From Branchiostoma floridae (taxonomy: Eukaryota; Chordata; Leptocardii; Amphioxiformes; Branchiostomatidae): 64,000 nt of DNA. This document shows, in pieces, positions 1-11,793 of this stretch. The stretch is taken from positions 5,968,475 through 6,032,474 of the forward strand of contig NC_049995.1 of NCBI RefSeq assembly GCF_000003815.2, written 5' to 3'. The position numbers and the translations under genes were made by a program. How positions within the stretch are numbered: the first letter of the stretch is position 1; every line of letters starts with the position of its first letter. The notes beneath the pieces were generated by a model that saw only the letters and a list, made by a program, of their open reading frames with translations, ran no database searches and was not told where the DNA came from.

Positions 1-716
1 TATGAATCGTTGTTGTTAGGCAAGGTAGACTTCCGACCTGTCCTGTATCCACATTCCCCAAACATGTATGGTTTTTAATTAGTTTCTGTGTTGTCTTAGA
101 TGCTGGTCCAAATATCCTTTCTTTGTTGCAGAATAGTCACATTGGTCACACTTGTAGGGTTTTTGTCCTGTATGTGTTCTCATATGTTGAGATAAGTGAG
201 ATTTATGAGCTGCCCTATACCCACACTCTCCACACATGTATGGCTTGTCACCTGTGTGCATGGCTAGATGTTTGTTCAAGTTGGACTTATATGTAGCAGA
301 ATAGTCACACTGGTCACACTTGTAGGGTCTTTCACCGGTATGAATCCTCATAAGTTGTGACAAGTAAGCCTTCTTAGCTGTCTTGTAGCCACACATTCCA
401 CACATGTAGGGTTTCTCACCGGTGTGTTTGGCTAGATGTTGGTCCAAACTGCGTTTTTGTGCAGCAGAATAGTCACACTGGTCACACTTGTAGGATTTTC
501 CACCGGTATGAGTTCTCATATGTTCAAAGAAATGAGACTTCCAAGCTGCCCTATACCCACACTCACCACACACGTAGGACTTGTCACCAGTGTGTTTTGC
601 TAGATGTTGGTTCAAGTTAGATTTCTGTGCAGCAGAATAGTCACACTGGTCACACTTGTAGCCAGGTCTTTCAATGGTATGAGTCCTAATATGTTGTGAC
701 AAGTGAGACTTCTTTG
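1..716 (-). pseudogene. Degenerate C2H2 zinc-finger array (gene fragment)
   Basis: Reading the minus strand gives about seven C2H2 fingers that alternate between two sequence types, CGECGYR and CDQCDYSA, joined by TGEKPY-like linkers. They are presumably DNA-binding and nuclear. The array is broken at both ends. The upstream end opens mid-finger (KKSHLSQH at about 690-716) with no Cys pair or start codon before it. Downstream, a stop at 79-81 follows a seventh finger, and a further finger remnant (CGYRTGRK at about 20-60) lies in another frame with its first Cys changed to Phe. One internal finger also reads SQLMRIH, having lost its first zinc-binding His. The copy resembles the intact array at 6483-7487 and is probably a decayed tandem duplicate. 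A spliced gene with a remote 5' exon cannot be excluded, because an AG lies just before CAAAGAAG, though its pyrimidine tract is poor. Confidence 0.7.
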
Positions 717-3600
717 CTATTTTTTGTTTGGGACTTGTTTGGGTGATTATTTTTTAATTGGTAGGTAGCTGTGTAAAAGCATAGTAAGATGTGTAAGTTT
801 TGGCCACCTAGGGGTTTCGCAGGGGCGTTGAAAGTAATTCTTGTTTTAGGTTTTGAGAAGGAATAATGCAAGAAGGGGTTGGTGGATGTTAATAACTGTA
901 GGTATGCAGACAGCTTACGTAATGATGTACATAATTGTCTACTTGTAATGCAAATTAGGTGGTAATTTGCATCATACAATAGGTATGTGTAGAAACCTTT
1001 TATAGGGCGTGTCTGTGAACAGTCCAGCTGCGTAAGACCATGACAGATTGATCTGATTTTTGGTATGTGGGTAGTTCTTGAGAAGGAGATGAAACGTACG
1101 AGGTGTTTTTTTCGTCTAGTGGCTTCTGACGGTTTTGCAGGGGATGTTTGTACGTGGAAAATGGGTTTTACAGTGGGTATTGCGCAATAGTCCTATATTT
1201 AGGTGATTACGTCATGCCGATGCCAGGATGGGATGCAGTTGTGCATGGACTTACCCCGTCCCCACAGGAAGTGATCCCAAAGGTCATAGTTGCGGCCTTG
1301 AAAATGGTACTATAGGGACAGTACATTATACATGATGGGGTGTACATGTTTCCCATAAGATTTGATAATCTGTAGACCAAGAATAAGGACAATGATGATA
1401 TTGTATACAGGGGGTACATTATACGTTTTAAAAGGGTTGTACATGTAACAGTTACCGGTACAATACATTGTTGAACAAAGCAGGGTTTGTTTTTCACAGT
1501 AACTTGTAGTCATTGATGAGATTGTTTATAGGGATTGTACATTAGACATATGGGATACACAATGTAGTGGACTGCATTGTGAAACAAAGAATGTTACATC
1601 ATCATTATTGCAAGCAACAAGTCGGCAACAATGATCTGTATTGCAGGAGTCGTATATTATACGTAAAGAGGGTTGTACAAAAAAAAACTATATTACTTTC
1701 TGTAAACGTCAATATTGATATGTGCGAAGCTAGGTAGCAATTTGCATATTTAATATCTATAAATATCTCTTTTTTCAGTTACAAAATACGTTTGACTGTC
1801 CTGTTATGAAATGCTGCGGATTAATCAATTGTGCAACCTAGACCCTGGCTTGCATTAATAGAACTTGATTATAGAAGGCATCCCCCAAGTTAGGCCATGT
1901 TGATTTGATTATATGGATGACATCCTTTGGGAACTCCAAAACTGATGCGAGCGAGCGAATAAATAAAAGTTTGGCCAAAAAAAAGTTGCATTCAGTATGA
2001 AATCAAAGTGGCCAAGAAGGTTGAACATAGGACTGGACACACATACTAGTATGGTATACCAACAGTTAGGTGTAGGGACCGATACATCGTACGGGTGCAA
2101 AACATGTTTTTTTCTTGGACCAATCCGAAAAAACAGACCTGACAAAAAATTAGAGGAACAAGTTTCGCCGATTACAAAACGGACACACTATGTCGGCAGG
2201 CATTTGGGGTCTTACCGGGGGCCAAGAAGACAACAAGAGCGAAGTCAAGTAGAGTTTATAGTCAATTGTACCAAGTTTCTACAGTCAAAGGTACAGAGAC
2301 AGTTAGCCTTTATTACATGGAGACGGGATTTTAAAATGCCAGTGGGAGTCCAATAATTCACCAAACAGATTCCTTTGTAGCAAAAGTGACCAATTACAAT
2401 TGTTTCGAGTATTGCCAGTTCTAAAGTTTCCACAATAAGGTCCAGGTTCAGGTTCGGACCTGGAAATGATCCTCTGGACCTGATCCACTGGACCTCCGTA
2501 CATGTACCTCCCCCTACCAATAGATTTTTTTCTTTCTGTCCTTTCACATCTTATTCTTTGACTTTAGATTTATTTTGGCATTCTATGGCTTTAGTTCTCT
2601 GTTTTCTGATACTTTTTTTCAATCGACGGAATATTTGTGCTCATTTTAGCGACGCCTGATGGGCGAGCTTAATAGGATAGTGTACGACCGTTTGCAAAAA
2701 ATTCCAAAACTTCCCCAGGAATGTCAGGAATGTAAGATTCCGCGCGTGCGTAGTTGCATCATGTGGGACTGAACCATTACCTCCACGGGTAAGTTTTCCA
2801 GTCGAAGGGTACCATACCGATATACGTGTGCACAGCAGTGTTTTCCGTATTCGCGCAAGGCGATTTTTGACTGATCGCCGAGCAAAATTGAGAAAAGCCT
2901 AGGACTTCAGACGTACCCGAATTGTAGTATGTAGTATGGTGGTCATGGAAATGTAAACATTTGAAACAGGGGATAAAAGATTGTTGAAATATGTTCTTTG
3001 GAAAATGACCTGTGAGTCGTGGAAATTACTTCCGGGTTCGTTCGTGGTTTATGTGTCCAGGAGTTTGAAAAGTTTGGTGGCCTTCTTCATCCTTAATATC
3101 TTTGTTTCAAAAATGCAAACTAATGTGTGAAACAAGCATTGTTTGAGCTTAAATGATGTATCATGTATAACATGTGGGGGGTTGTGAGATAGCGATGTGA
3201 TAGTTTCCTTTGCCAAGAAGGTTATATTTTGGGTAGCGTTTGTATGTGTGTGTGGTTGTAGAAGACCACCATAAGACCCCATAAGTCAAGAACGCCTGGA
3301 TGGATTGTATTGATATTCGGTATGTGGGTAGGTCTGAGACCTGGAAACGATAAGATTTTTGGCCCCCTACTGGCCTGTTACGGTACTGCAGCGAAACTTC
3401 CTGGTTTGATATCTCGAGTTCTGGACATGCTGCGGCTATGATCTTAAGTGGTAGACAGCTCTTGATGCTGTAAGTAAGTGGTATAGGTTTGGGCCCCCCA
3501 GCGGCTTATCTTCGAACTGCAGGACAGGTTTAGACTTAGGTGTAAGACTTTTAAAGGGAATGACTCAAGAAGGGGTTGACGGATTGTTATGGTTTTTGGT
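717..3600. repeat. Intergenic DNA with diverged copies of a dispersed repeat
   Basis: No credible exon is seen. Diverged copies of one repeat recur at about 780-900, 1020-1150, 3285-3420 and 3480-3610. They share the phrases GATTTTTGGTATGTGGGTAG, TTTTGGCCCCCTA and GGTACTGCAG. The segment at about 1885-1925 (TTGATTTGATTATATGGATG) recurs in inverse orientation at about 4578-4620 and again near 36055-36085. Longer open frames here, such as 1997-2356 on the plus strand, show no recognisable domain. Confidence 0.5.
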
Positions 3601-5740
3601 ATGTGGATAGGTTACGCGATGCTTAATATAATTACATATTAATTATGAAGAATTATGCATTATGTGTTTGTCAGCAGGGCTAGCCCTTTGTAATAGCCAT
3701 AGGCTAGTTGGGCAGCCCTGGCTGTGTGTTCGGTGCAGCCAAACCAATAAATAAATAAAGAATTATGCAGAGTGGAAGCTAATTTGCATAATAAACTGGG
3801 AAATTGTCTAAACATGCTCAGTTCAATTATAGGACCATTACAACATGTGACCTTTGTAACTGAGAAAGAAAAGAATATTGATAGATATTCATTATGCAAA
3901 ATAAATACATAATTTGCATAATTAATGAGAAAATGCTATAATGTCATTTTGGTAAATGACGGGAACTTCTTACTTGTAGCATTTAGAAGTTATGTACAAG
4001 TGAACATCGTTGAACATTAACTATGCAAATTAGGTCCTAATTTGCATAAATTAGCAGAAAAGGTGACAAAAGTCTCCTTTCTTAACATATATTGCGCATG
4101 TCTGTTTGTTGAAGATGATCAAGTTATATAGTTTATGCAAAAGAGAGCCTTGTTTGCATAATTCATGACAAACACAATTTATTCAGCAGTTGTAAAAGAT
4201 CGAATCATTTGGCAAAGGTATGGGGTCGTAGAACTCTAGTTCAACATGTGTGACTCGCTCTGTTTGGTGCGCCGCATCCGAACCATGAAAAACGGCCGTA
4301 TCTTGATGCGTACGTGCGCGTATGACTCTACATCAGTTATCAATTCATACCCGCGTAATACTAGTAGCCAAACATATAGCATATGAAATTTAAAAATAGA
4401 GAAATATCGATAGACATAAAATAATACAAATTGTTATCTAATTTTCAATCTGTAAAACTTACAAACATTAAAACCGTCGCTATGGCAATAATTTTAATTG
4501 CCACACTTTTTACAGCTGCTTTGCACAATTTATTGTGTGGTCGAAAACTTTTTTTTGGAAACGGACGAAAATTGGTACGAGCGCGGATGTCATCCATATA
4601 ATCAAATCAATATGGCCTTATCTAAATCAAAAATCCAAAAATCATGACGATCTGTCAACCCTTCCCGTGTTATTACCCTCCAAAGGGATGATGCAATTCG
4701 CACACGCGGAAGACTTGCTGTAAATTCCTTGAATTTTTACCAATCGGACATACTAGTACACTACTCAGTTAGGCTAATATTTCTCTCTTTGTTAGTTTCA
4801 TGTGTCTTATGTTTGAGTATCTGCTATTATGAAATGAAGTAGGCTTATAAACTGTCCTCATTATCTATGCAAATTAGCCCCTGATTTGTATGATAAAATT
4901 TGATTATGTAAGGCATCTCCTAAGCTCGCTCACTCGCTCGCTCACAGTCCATGACAAAAACTATCTGCATGCCAAATACCATGGCAATCTGTGAACCCAA
5001 ATTATTCCACTGCAAAGGGATGATGCAACTCCATAGGCGCGGAAAAATTCCTGTAGAATTCCGGACAATTTTGCCAATCGGACGTATCATATACTGTTAG
5101 GCTAGCCCCTGAGATGTCTATAAAAAACACCCTCAAACCACCACACCCTCACCCATTTCACGAAGGTTGAGTTCCCCGAACGCTTGTTTTAATCTAAATT
5201 TTGGGACCTTACCTGGTAGATATATGTCATCTGGCCCACCAAATATTACCCGACAGCCTTTCTAGAGCTTTTCTGTCTATCGTTCTGTCTCTTTCTGTCT
5301 TTCTTTCCATCTTCCTATTTTTTCGTTCGTCGATTATAGTGTTTTTTTTTGGTAGTAATTAGCTGTAGGCCACCCAGGTTTGAGTGGAGTGGACAAATAA
5401 ATTTGTCTGGATATGCAGCCTGTGCAGTTCAGTACAAAGAAAGTGTGTGTTACACCATTATGTGGTTTACCAGGTATGCATTGCAAACACATCCTCTCTG
5501 CTCGTCCTTGGTAATGCTTCCAATTAACAGACGCACACGCCCCAAACATAAATATAACAGTAACCTTAGCTATTCTAGCGAAGGTCATAAGGAAACTGTT
5601 TAAAAAACAGCTCTGTTTTATTATAGAACTATTGCAACATGTGATATTTGTAACTAAGAAAGAGAAAAATGTTGATAAATAAATATCATGCAAATATAGA
5701 TCTAATTTGCATAATCAGTCAGGAAATGCTATAATCACAT
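3601..5740. repeat. AT-rich repeat cluster with ATTTGCAT motifs
   Basis: ATGCAAAT / ATTTGCATAA motifs occur repeatedly (about 3785, 3915, 4020, 4045, 4155, 4870, 5690 and 5710), often as imperfect inverted pairs around TTAGG. They appear to belong to one ancient repeat family. Two diverged copies of a roughly 130-bp unit lie at about 4610-4760 and 4960-5095, sharing GCAAAGGGATGATGCAA and CCAATCGGAC. A short AATAAATAAATAAA-tailed retroelement-like stretch is at about 3670-3765. No gene was recognised. Confidence 0.45.
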
Positions 5741-6482
5741 TATTGTGTCAATCAATGGTTTATTCAACGTTGACAAATCAAACATCTCCCCATCCGGTCA
5801 TTACATTGGATGTATGAATTGCGCTCTTATAAGTGAGAGGGTTATTGAGGAGGATGTTGGCCTCCAAGATGGAGACCTCCTGTCTGTCATGAACGACAGA
5901 GTCGTCTAAAGGAACTTTATAGTGTCACCTGACGAGGATGAACTGAACTGAACTGAACTTAAGTGCAGTAAGATATGGTAGTACAGTAAGTATAGTAAAA
6001 TAAAATAGCACAGCTGCAGTAACATATCATAGTACAATAAACATTCAGTTCACATTTTAGATATCAGTAAAGTAACGTTAGCATGCATTGGCCATCTTGT
6101 TGTTCTAAACTCTATTGAAATCTTTACTTGTATTAAAATCTTTAGTTTACCATTTCTCTCAAATGAGATTAGTGGTGTCCAAGCATCATAATGTTTGTTG
6201 TCACAGTGGTACTATCACAATATGGTTGCGTTCAGTAGGTTATCATGTATATAACAAGGTGGTGGTAGTCTGGAGACTGTATAATTTTTCTGTAAAGTTT
6301 TCTTGGGGTCTTGGCGTGATATGACGTCGACTGTATTGTTTTCCTCAACTCCCTACTAGTATGTCCTTTTTCAAGTGTCTGTACATTTACTAATTTGATT
6401 TTTACTACAGCAAGATGATATACGATACTAGTACGCTATCTAAAAGACTTTTCTTAGATATCCTGAAATCATGTAGTGTTCT
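5741..6482. other. Intergenic, nothing recognised
   Basis: Apart from a short (CTGAA)n-type run at about 5938-5960, which recurs at 33706-33720 inside a MITE, no gene or element was identified. Confidence 0.4.
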
Positions 6483-7487
6483 TCAATGGTGGGTTTTACA
6501 ATGTTTGGCCAAAGTGGATTTCTGTGCAGCAGAATAGTCACACTGGTCACACTTGTAGGGTTTTTCACCAGTATGAGTTCTCATATGTTCAAACAAATGA
6601 GACTTCTGAGTTGCCCTGTATCCACACTCCCCACACATGTAGGGTCTGCAATTGCTGCCAGTGTGTTTGGCTAGATGTTGGTCCAAATTGAATTTTCGTG
6701 CTGCAGAATAGTCACAGTGATGACACTTAAAGGGTTTTTCACCTGTATGGGTTCTCATGTGGGTGGATAAGTGAGACTTCTGAGTTGCTCTGTACCCACA
6801 CTCCCCACACATGTAGCGTTTCTCCCCGGCGTGTTGTCGTAGATGCTTGTCCAAAGTGGACTTTCGTGCTGCAGAATAGTCACAGTGATGACACTTAAAG
6901 GGTTTTTCACCAGTATGAGTTCTCATATGTTCGAACAAATGAGACTTCCGAGTTGCTCTGTACCCACACTCCCCACACATGTAGGGTTTGTCACCTGTAT
7001 GTTGTCTAAGATGATCGTTCAAAGTGATTTTCTGTGCAGCAGAATAGTCACACTGGTCACACTTGTAGGGCTTTTCACCGGTATGAATCCTCATATGTTG
7101 TGACAAATGAGACTTCTGAGCTGTCCTGTAGCCACACTCTCCACACATGTAGGGTTTTTCACCGGTGTGTTTTGCTAGATGTTGGTCCAAACTTTTTTTT
7201 AGTGCAGCAGAATAGTCACACAGGTCATACTTGAATGGTTTTTGCCCTGTATGAGTCCTCATGTGCCGGGATAAGTCAGACTTCTTTGCTGTGCTGTACC
7301 CACACTCCCCACACATGTAGGGTTTCTCAGTAGTATTTGCTTCCTGTTGACTGACCAAACTGGTTTTGCTCGCTTTGGGCAGGTCTTTCATTGTGCTTGC
7401 ATCCTTGTCACATAAAACTTCAGTAGGAGACCCATCATAGCAGTTCTGAGGAACAGCAGTAGGAGACCCATGACCTGCCTCTGCCAT
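6483..7487 (-). CDS. C2H2 zinc-finger protein, ten fingers
   Basis: The predicted protein is 334 aa. About 60 residues of low-complexity N-terminus precede ten tandem C2H2 fingers that strictly alternate between CGECGYR and CDQCDYSA/CHHCDYSA types. It is probably a nuclear sequence-specific DNA-binding protein; no KRAB, SCAN or BTB domain is visible. I chose the ATG at 7485-7487 because a strong splice acceptor (long T-rich tract, then TTAG at 7495-7500) lies eight bases upstream. The 33 codons open before that ATG therefore read intron. This implies a 5'UTR intron and a single coding exon. Finger 2 begins KYDLC, so its first zinc-binding Cys is replaced by Tyr. The linker between fingers 8 and 9 is TGSNCRPY instead of TGEKPY. 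The degenerate array at 1-716 is a close paralog. Confidence 0.85.
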   Translation of the reverse strand: MAEAGHGSPTAVPQNCYDGSPTEVLCDKDASTMKDLPKASKTSLVSQQEANTTEKPYMCGECGYSTAKKSDLSRHMRTHTGQKPFKYDLCDYSAALKKSLDQHLAKHTGEKPYMCGECGYRTAQKSHLSQHMRIHTGEKPYKCDQCDYSAAQKITLNDHLRQHTGDKPYMCGECGYRATRKSHLFEHMRTHTGEKPFKCHHCDYSAARKSTLDKHLRQHAGEKRYMCGECGYRATQKSHLSTHMRTHTGEKPFKCHHCDYSAARKFNLDQHLAKHTGSNCRPYMCGECGYRATQKSHLFEHMRTHTGEKPYKCDQCDYSAAQKSTLAKHCKTHH

Positions 7488-7500
7488 GGCTAACCTAATA

Positions 7501-8680
7501 AACAAAAAAAAACAAACAAAAAAACTACATATCAATAAAAACCAGATGGATAACATTTGCAAATAACAAACTTTGTTTACCTTCACCTAGCTAAAAAAAC
7601 TACTGTTTTACTGCTTTGTCTAATCATTCTTACACAAACACATAATCAACGAGCCCCTCCAGCCAGCTCTGTCCGGCCACTCCCTACATTTGACCAGAAA
7701 AATAACGGCGGAGAGACTGTAAGAGGTTAGGTTGGAGAGAGGGAAGCATCTGGAAGTATGAGAACCTTTTGGGTCGGAATTGGGGTATGGATTTGCACCT
7801 CTTTCACCCACCCCCCTCCCCCTTATCAGTTACCTTATAATTTGGAACAGCCTATTATGTAACCAAACACCAAGGGGTGTCTGCTATACCTCCAGTAACT
7901 ATTGTGACAACCATCTGGTTCAGGTCATTGATCATATTTGCTTGGAGAAGAAGAAGAAGCGGAGCTTCCCTTGTTTCCCTTCCGTAAAGTTACTAATATC
8001 CCCCTCCCCACCACATTTTCCTACATCAGGAAAGTCGTACATTTCATATGAATGCCAACATACCATAGATAGGACACATGATATGACTCCTATAGCTCGT
8101 AATAATGCAGTTTATTTTCATGTATATGCCGTTCTTACCTGCTTCCAATGATGATTATTACCTCCGCTCCGCACAATCTTCCGGCCGGAAATCGTCGCGT
8201 CTGTCTAGAGCAGCAAGGGGTGAAAGGTGGCCGTGGGGCTAAAGGTCATTTTCTCGCCTGCTTACCCATTCATTTTGTGGTACGTTTCGTTTACACGTTA
8301 GAGGACCTGCTTTTCTCTCGTATCCTTACTTATTCCTTCTTTCCATTATCTCTGTTTATTTTTTCCGATTTCAAAGCTGTGGGTGATTCACAAACAGTCA
8401 CATGCGTGTATAGTCAGCCTTCCTTTGGGAACAACAATAGGAAATTTGACCCAATTACTAGTATTTTTTACCATAGCGACATGCACTTCTTAGTCAAACC
8501 CAAACAACCAAAGGCGACAGAATCTTCAAAACGCTGACTGTGGTTGTTTCCATATAATGAAGAAGATCTAGAACTTAGACCATAGACCACATCATCACAG
8601 CGTATGACTCGGAATTGTGAGAAGGCCTTTTCTTATTTGCTTGTATTAGGTTGGTTTACGTGCAGTCCCTACAGATAGAC
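7501..8680. other. Intergenic and 5' flank of the zinc-finger gene
   Basis: It should contain the upstream intron and first non-coding exon of the minus-strand zinc-finger gene, but no promoter or donor can be fixed. Plus-strand open frames at 7780-8151 and 8148-8537 have no recognisable domain and no splice context. Confidence 0.35.
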
Positions 8681-8681
8681 T

Positions 8682-9120
8682 AAATACATTCATTTAGATG
8701 GTTTTTGATGAAAATATACCAGGTAGTTACAAATTCTAAGGGATAATAAACTATTTATTCTTGATCTGGCCATACTGTCCGCCATCTTGGATTTGGGCTG
8801 ACGACGTCATCATATTAGCAAACTTTATGCATATCTCATTATGAAAGATATTTTAAATAACATAAGATTTTATTTATGTAACAAAATAGCAGTTATATAG
8901 CAAATAAACGTGAAAAATAAATTGTTAGAACCGAAATTATCGATTTTTGGCAAAACTGCCTGTCAACAAACGGTTGCCATGGCAAAAAAAATGGCAAATT
9001 TGTCAAACTTCGTGAAATTGTTGCCAACAATATTCTAGGAAAATTCACCAAGTTTGGTGGCTCTAGCATTAGCCGTTCTGGTGTTATACGACATCAAAGT
9101 TGGTGCAGACCTCAAGACCT
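8682..9120 (+). mobile_element. Truncated copy of the TTAA-type MITE family
   Basis: This stretch is closely similar over its whole length to the interior of the complete MITE at 56591-57526. Shared landmarks are TTTAGATGGT, CGCCATCTTGGATTT, TTTATTTATGTAACAAAAT, CAACAAACGGTTGCCATGGC and GGTGGCTCTAG. Both TTAACCCT termini are missing, so it is an old internal fragment in the same orientation as that copy. Confidence 0.7.
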
Positions 9121-9152
9121 CAAAGTTCTCTTTCTGGAACCTTTTTTTCTTG

Positions 9153-9266
9153 AAAAATCGTGACCTTTTCCTTTCATCCGTTTTTATCGACCAACGTTTC
9201 CACCAACAAAAAGGTGGAAAGGTCGGTCGATAAAAACGGATGCAAGGAAAAGGTCACGATTTTTTC
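9153..9266. repeat. Long near-perfect hairpin (foldback element)
   Basis: Two arms of roughly 50 bp are near-exact reverse complements around a loop of about 7 bases near 9208 (AACAAAA). The arms include ATCGTGACCTTTTCC, CCGTTTTTATCGACC and TTTCCACC, with only a few mismatches. It sits just after the truncated MITE at 8682-9120. It could be a small foldback transposon or a hairpin-type MITE. No target duplication was identified. Confidence 0.7.
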
Positions 9267-11768
9267 CACCTACCTCTGCTTAGAGAGTAAGGCAGCATGT
9301 GTGACCAAAAACTTTTTAACAGAGAAGTCGGGGTTGGCGTACAAGCTGGGACCGTGACGAATCGTACAGAAGTTTGCTCATGCTTTCAACGAACGGATGA
9401 GCTGAAATACGCAAGTTTATCGTTATACGCTGACAAGAAAACTGTAAGCATAATCCATTTGTAACGTCCATGATCTTTGACTTGTACGTAATCAGGACTA
9501 TTGTTATTTTTGACCGGGGCTTACATAGATAAACTAATTAGTAGAGTCCTGATTATTTGAGCCTGATGAGCGCAGACCTCTGATTGGCTGACCAGAGCAA
9601 ACATTAAGTCATGGCATTGTTAGGTTAGTTGAGCTTGGAAGATGTATTTATCTGATAAGTCAGTTCGAGACCTTGGAGCCTGAGGTATGTACACCTGTTA
9701 TTTAGTCTCTCTGTGTAGATTGTAACTTGTAGCGTAACACGTTGAGACTTTATCTTCCGCTATCTCTGTATTGTAACTAGTTAGACTTGGTAAATCAGAC
9801 ACATTGTATACCTTACACCTTTATAATCGTGAACCTGCTGTAAACTGTATCATAGTACTAGCTTTGGGTTATTACCCGGTAAAATGCCGGCACCTAAAAC
9901 AACTCGGCAGACAACTCATCACCCAGCACACGACAACCATAGGGTTGTAAACAAATAGTACAAGGATTGATAGATTACATGATTCACTTTTTTTTTCATT
10001 TTTTTTTCTTAGCAAAAAGCGTCTACAGATTTGGAATCATTACAAACGATATAGTCGGCAGTCTTATAACAATATTAAACATGACGCCGATATTTACACT
10101 AGCTATCCCGTGAGGTCTAGCAAAATGTTGTTACGGGGAAGGGCGGTTATACCGGATACATAATACAAGCAAGGGGGATTGAACCGCCTTGATACAAGCA
10201 ATAATATTATAGAGAGAAACATCGTGTTTCTGCTCTACGCAGCGTCACCAAACCGAAATTCAAACATCACTGCCAAATTGACTGGATGTGCGCTAAAAAG
10301 CAACATATGCGGTACCAAAACTTGCCACACTGACTTATGGGATATTATAAACCACACTTACGATGCCATTCTGGAGCTGTTTTTTTTTAATTGGCGAGAA
10401 AAAACTTAGAGTAGCTAAAAAAAGTCTGTGTAATGTATAAATGATGTGTAAGTTTTAGACAAGTTTTTGTGCATGCCCTGTGACAATGAGCGAGAAAGCG
10501 GATCAAATTTTCTCACCTGGCGTTAAACACCTGATGTTTACTTTGCAACAAAACACAATCGGAAAGTCGTCCTTTTTGTCCCCTTTAATTATAACGCATT
10601 AGTCATGAAGTGTTAACAACGCCCAAAAGTAGCAATAGCTTTCAAATAAGCAATCTATAGTTTTTGTTAATCAGGGAAATAACAGTCTGTTCTTCATTAC
10701 TTACTCCAAAATATAGCCAGCCATTCCGATCCTAAAGGTTGTCCAATGCACATCAGTGACCAATACTAAGTAAGTGTCTGGCATTGTCTACCCTAAATTA
10801 GTGAAAACAATGAGCTCTCATCAACAGGAGAGAGCATGTTATTACCCGGCGCTGTGCGCCATTCGCACCATTAAATCCCAATGCGATCCATTTTTTAATG
10901 ACCAGTGCGATGTACCGATGTACCTAATACAAGCTAAAGCAGTTTTGCACCGAGTAAACTTGTTTAAAAGACTCCTATCTTTCGTGAGTCTGATAAGACA
11001 ACTTCTTATGAGTTTTGTATACAATGTTGTTTGATGAGCATGTTGTTGTATGAGATTAACTACTGTATTCCCAAGTTAATGTGATTGTTTACAGAGTAAG
11101 ATACAAATCGAGGGGCCAAGGGGATCAAGAACAAAAATCAACAAGACAATATTTGATTTATCTTAATTTATGTATCCGACCGAGACGTAATATGTATCCG
11201 ACCAAGACGTGCAAATATCCAAAAAAAATCGTGAAAACACTTTATTGTAAGTTGTTGGTCATGTTTCCACTAAAAAAAACGCATAAACAGAACCTTCCTG
11301 ACATCCGTGACTACATATATCGGCTATGTTTATGGCCTCCTCCGGTCAATATTGACCATGGTAAAATCCTAATTGATATCAGCCCGACGGTGTCGACTGT
11401 GGCTAAACAGTTCCATGATCCATACGAGAATGACAGTCTCTGCCACACGGGGAACATTTGCAGGCTGACCCATGTCTGTTGCAGAGTTCTTTTGGCAGAA
11501 TCTCCTTCTCTTCTGCCATGCGTATCATACTACAGATATTGACCTTATGATTAAAGTATTCTTCAATCCAAAGAGATAAGCACTCTCCGCGATCAGCAGG
11601 TGCCACACTGTGGCGCACTACAGCGCTTCGTTTTCGTTTCTACACAGACAAAAAATATCCTAGGACACGCGACGCGCGTCGAACGCCGTAGGACATTTTT
11701 AGGGCATTACAAGTAAACTGGGCCATTTTGTGGTTAATGAGTGTGTGTTTTCCTACCCTTTTATACAG
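9267..11768. other. Intergenic, no gene recognised
   Basis: No domain-bearing frame was found. Short frames at 10179-10409, 10774-11034 and 11081-11542 have no splice context and look accidental. CCTAGGACA-like words at about 11660-11695 resemble the minisatellite in the next gene's intron (12940-13085). Confidence 0.35.
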
Positions 11769-11793
11769 GTGCTATGCTATCATCATCAACAAC

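Noticed and set aside
1997-2356. 119-residue open frame as a gene
   Set aside because: No domain, composition or splice support, and overlapping frames on the other strand are equally long.
6486-7234. Plus-strand frames opposite the zinc fingers
   Set aside because: Shadow frames of the zinc-finger array; their sequence periodicity mirrors the fingers.
10774-11034. 86-residue open frame upstream of the first KLHL-like gene
   Set aside because: No recognisable domain or splice context; the flanks look like old repeats.
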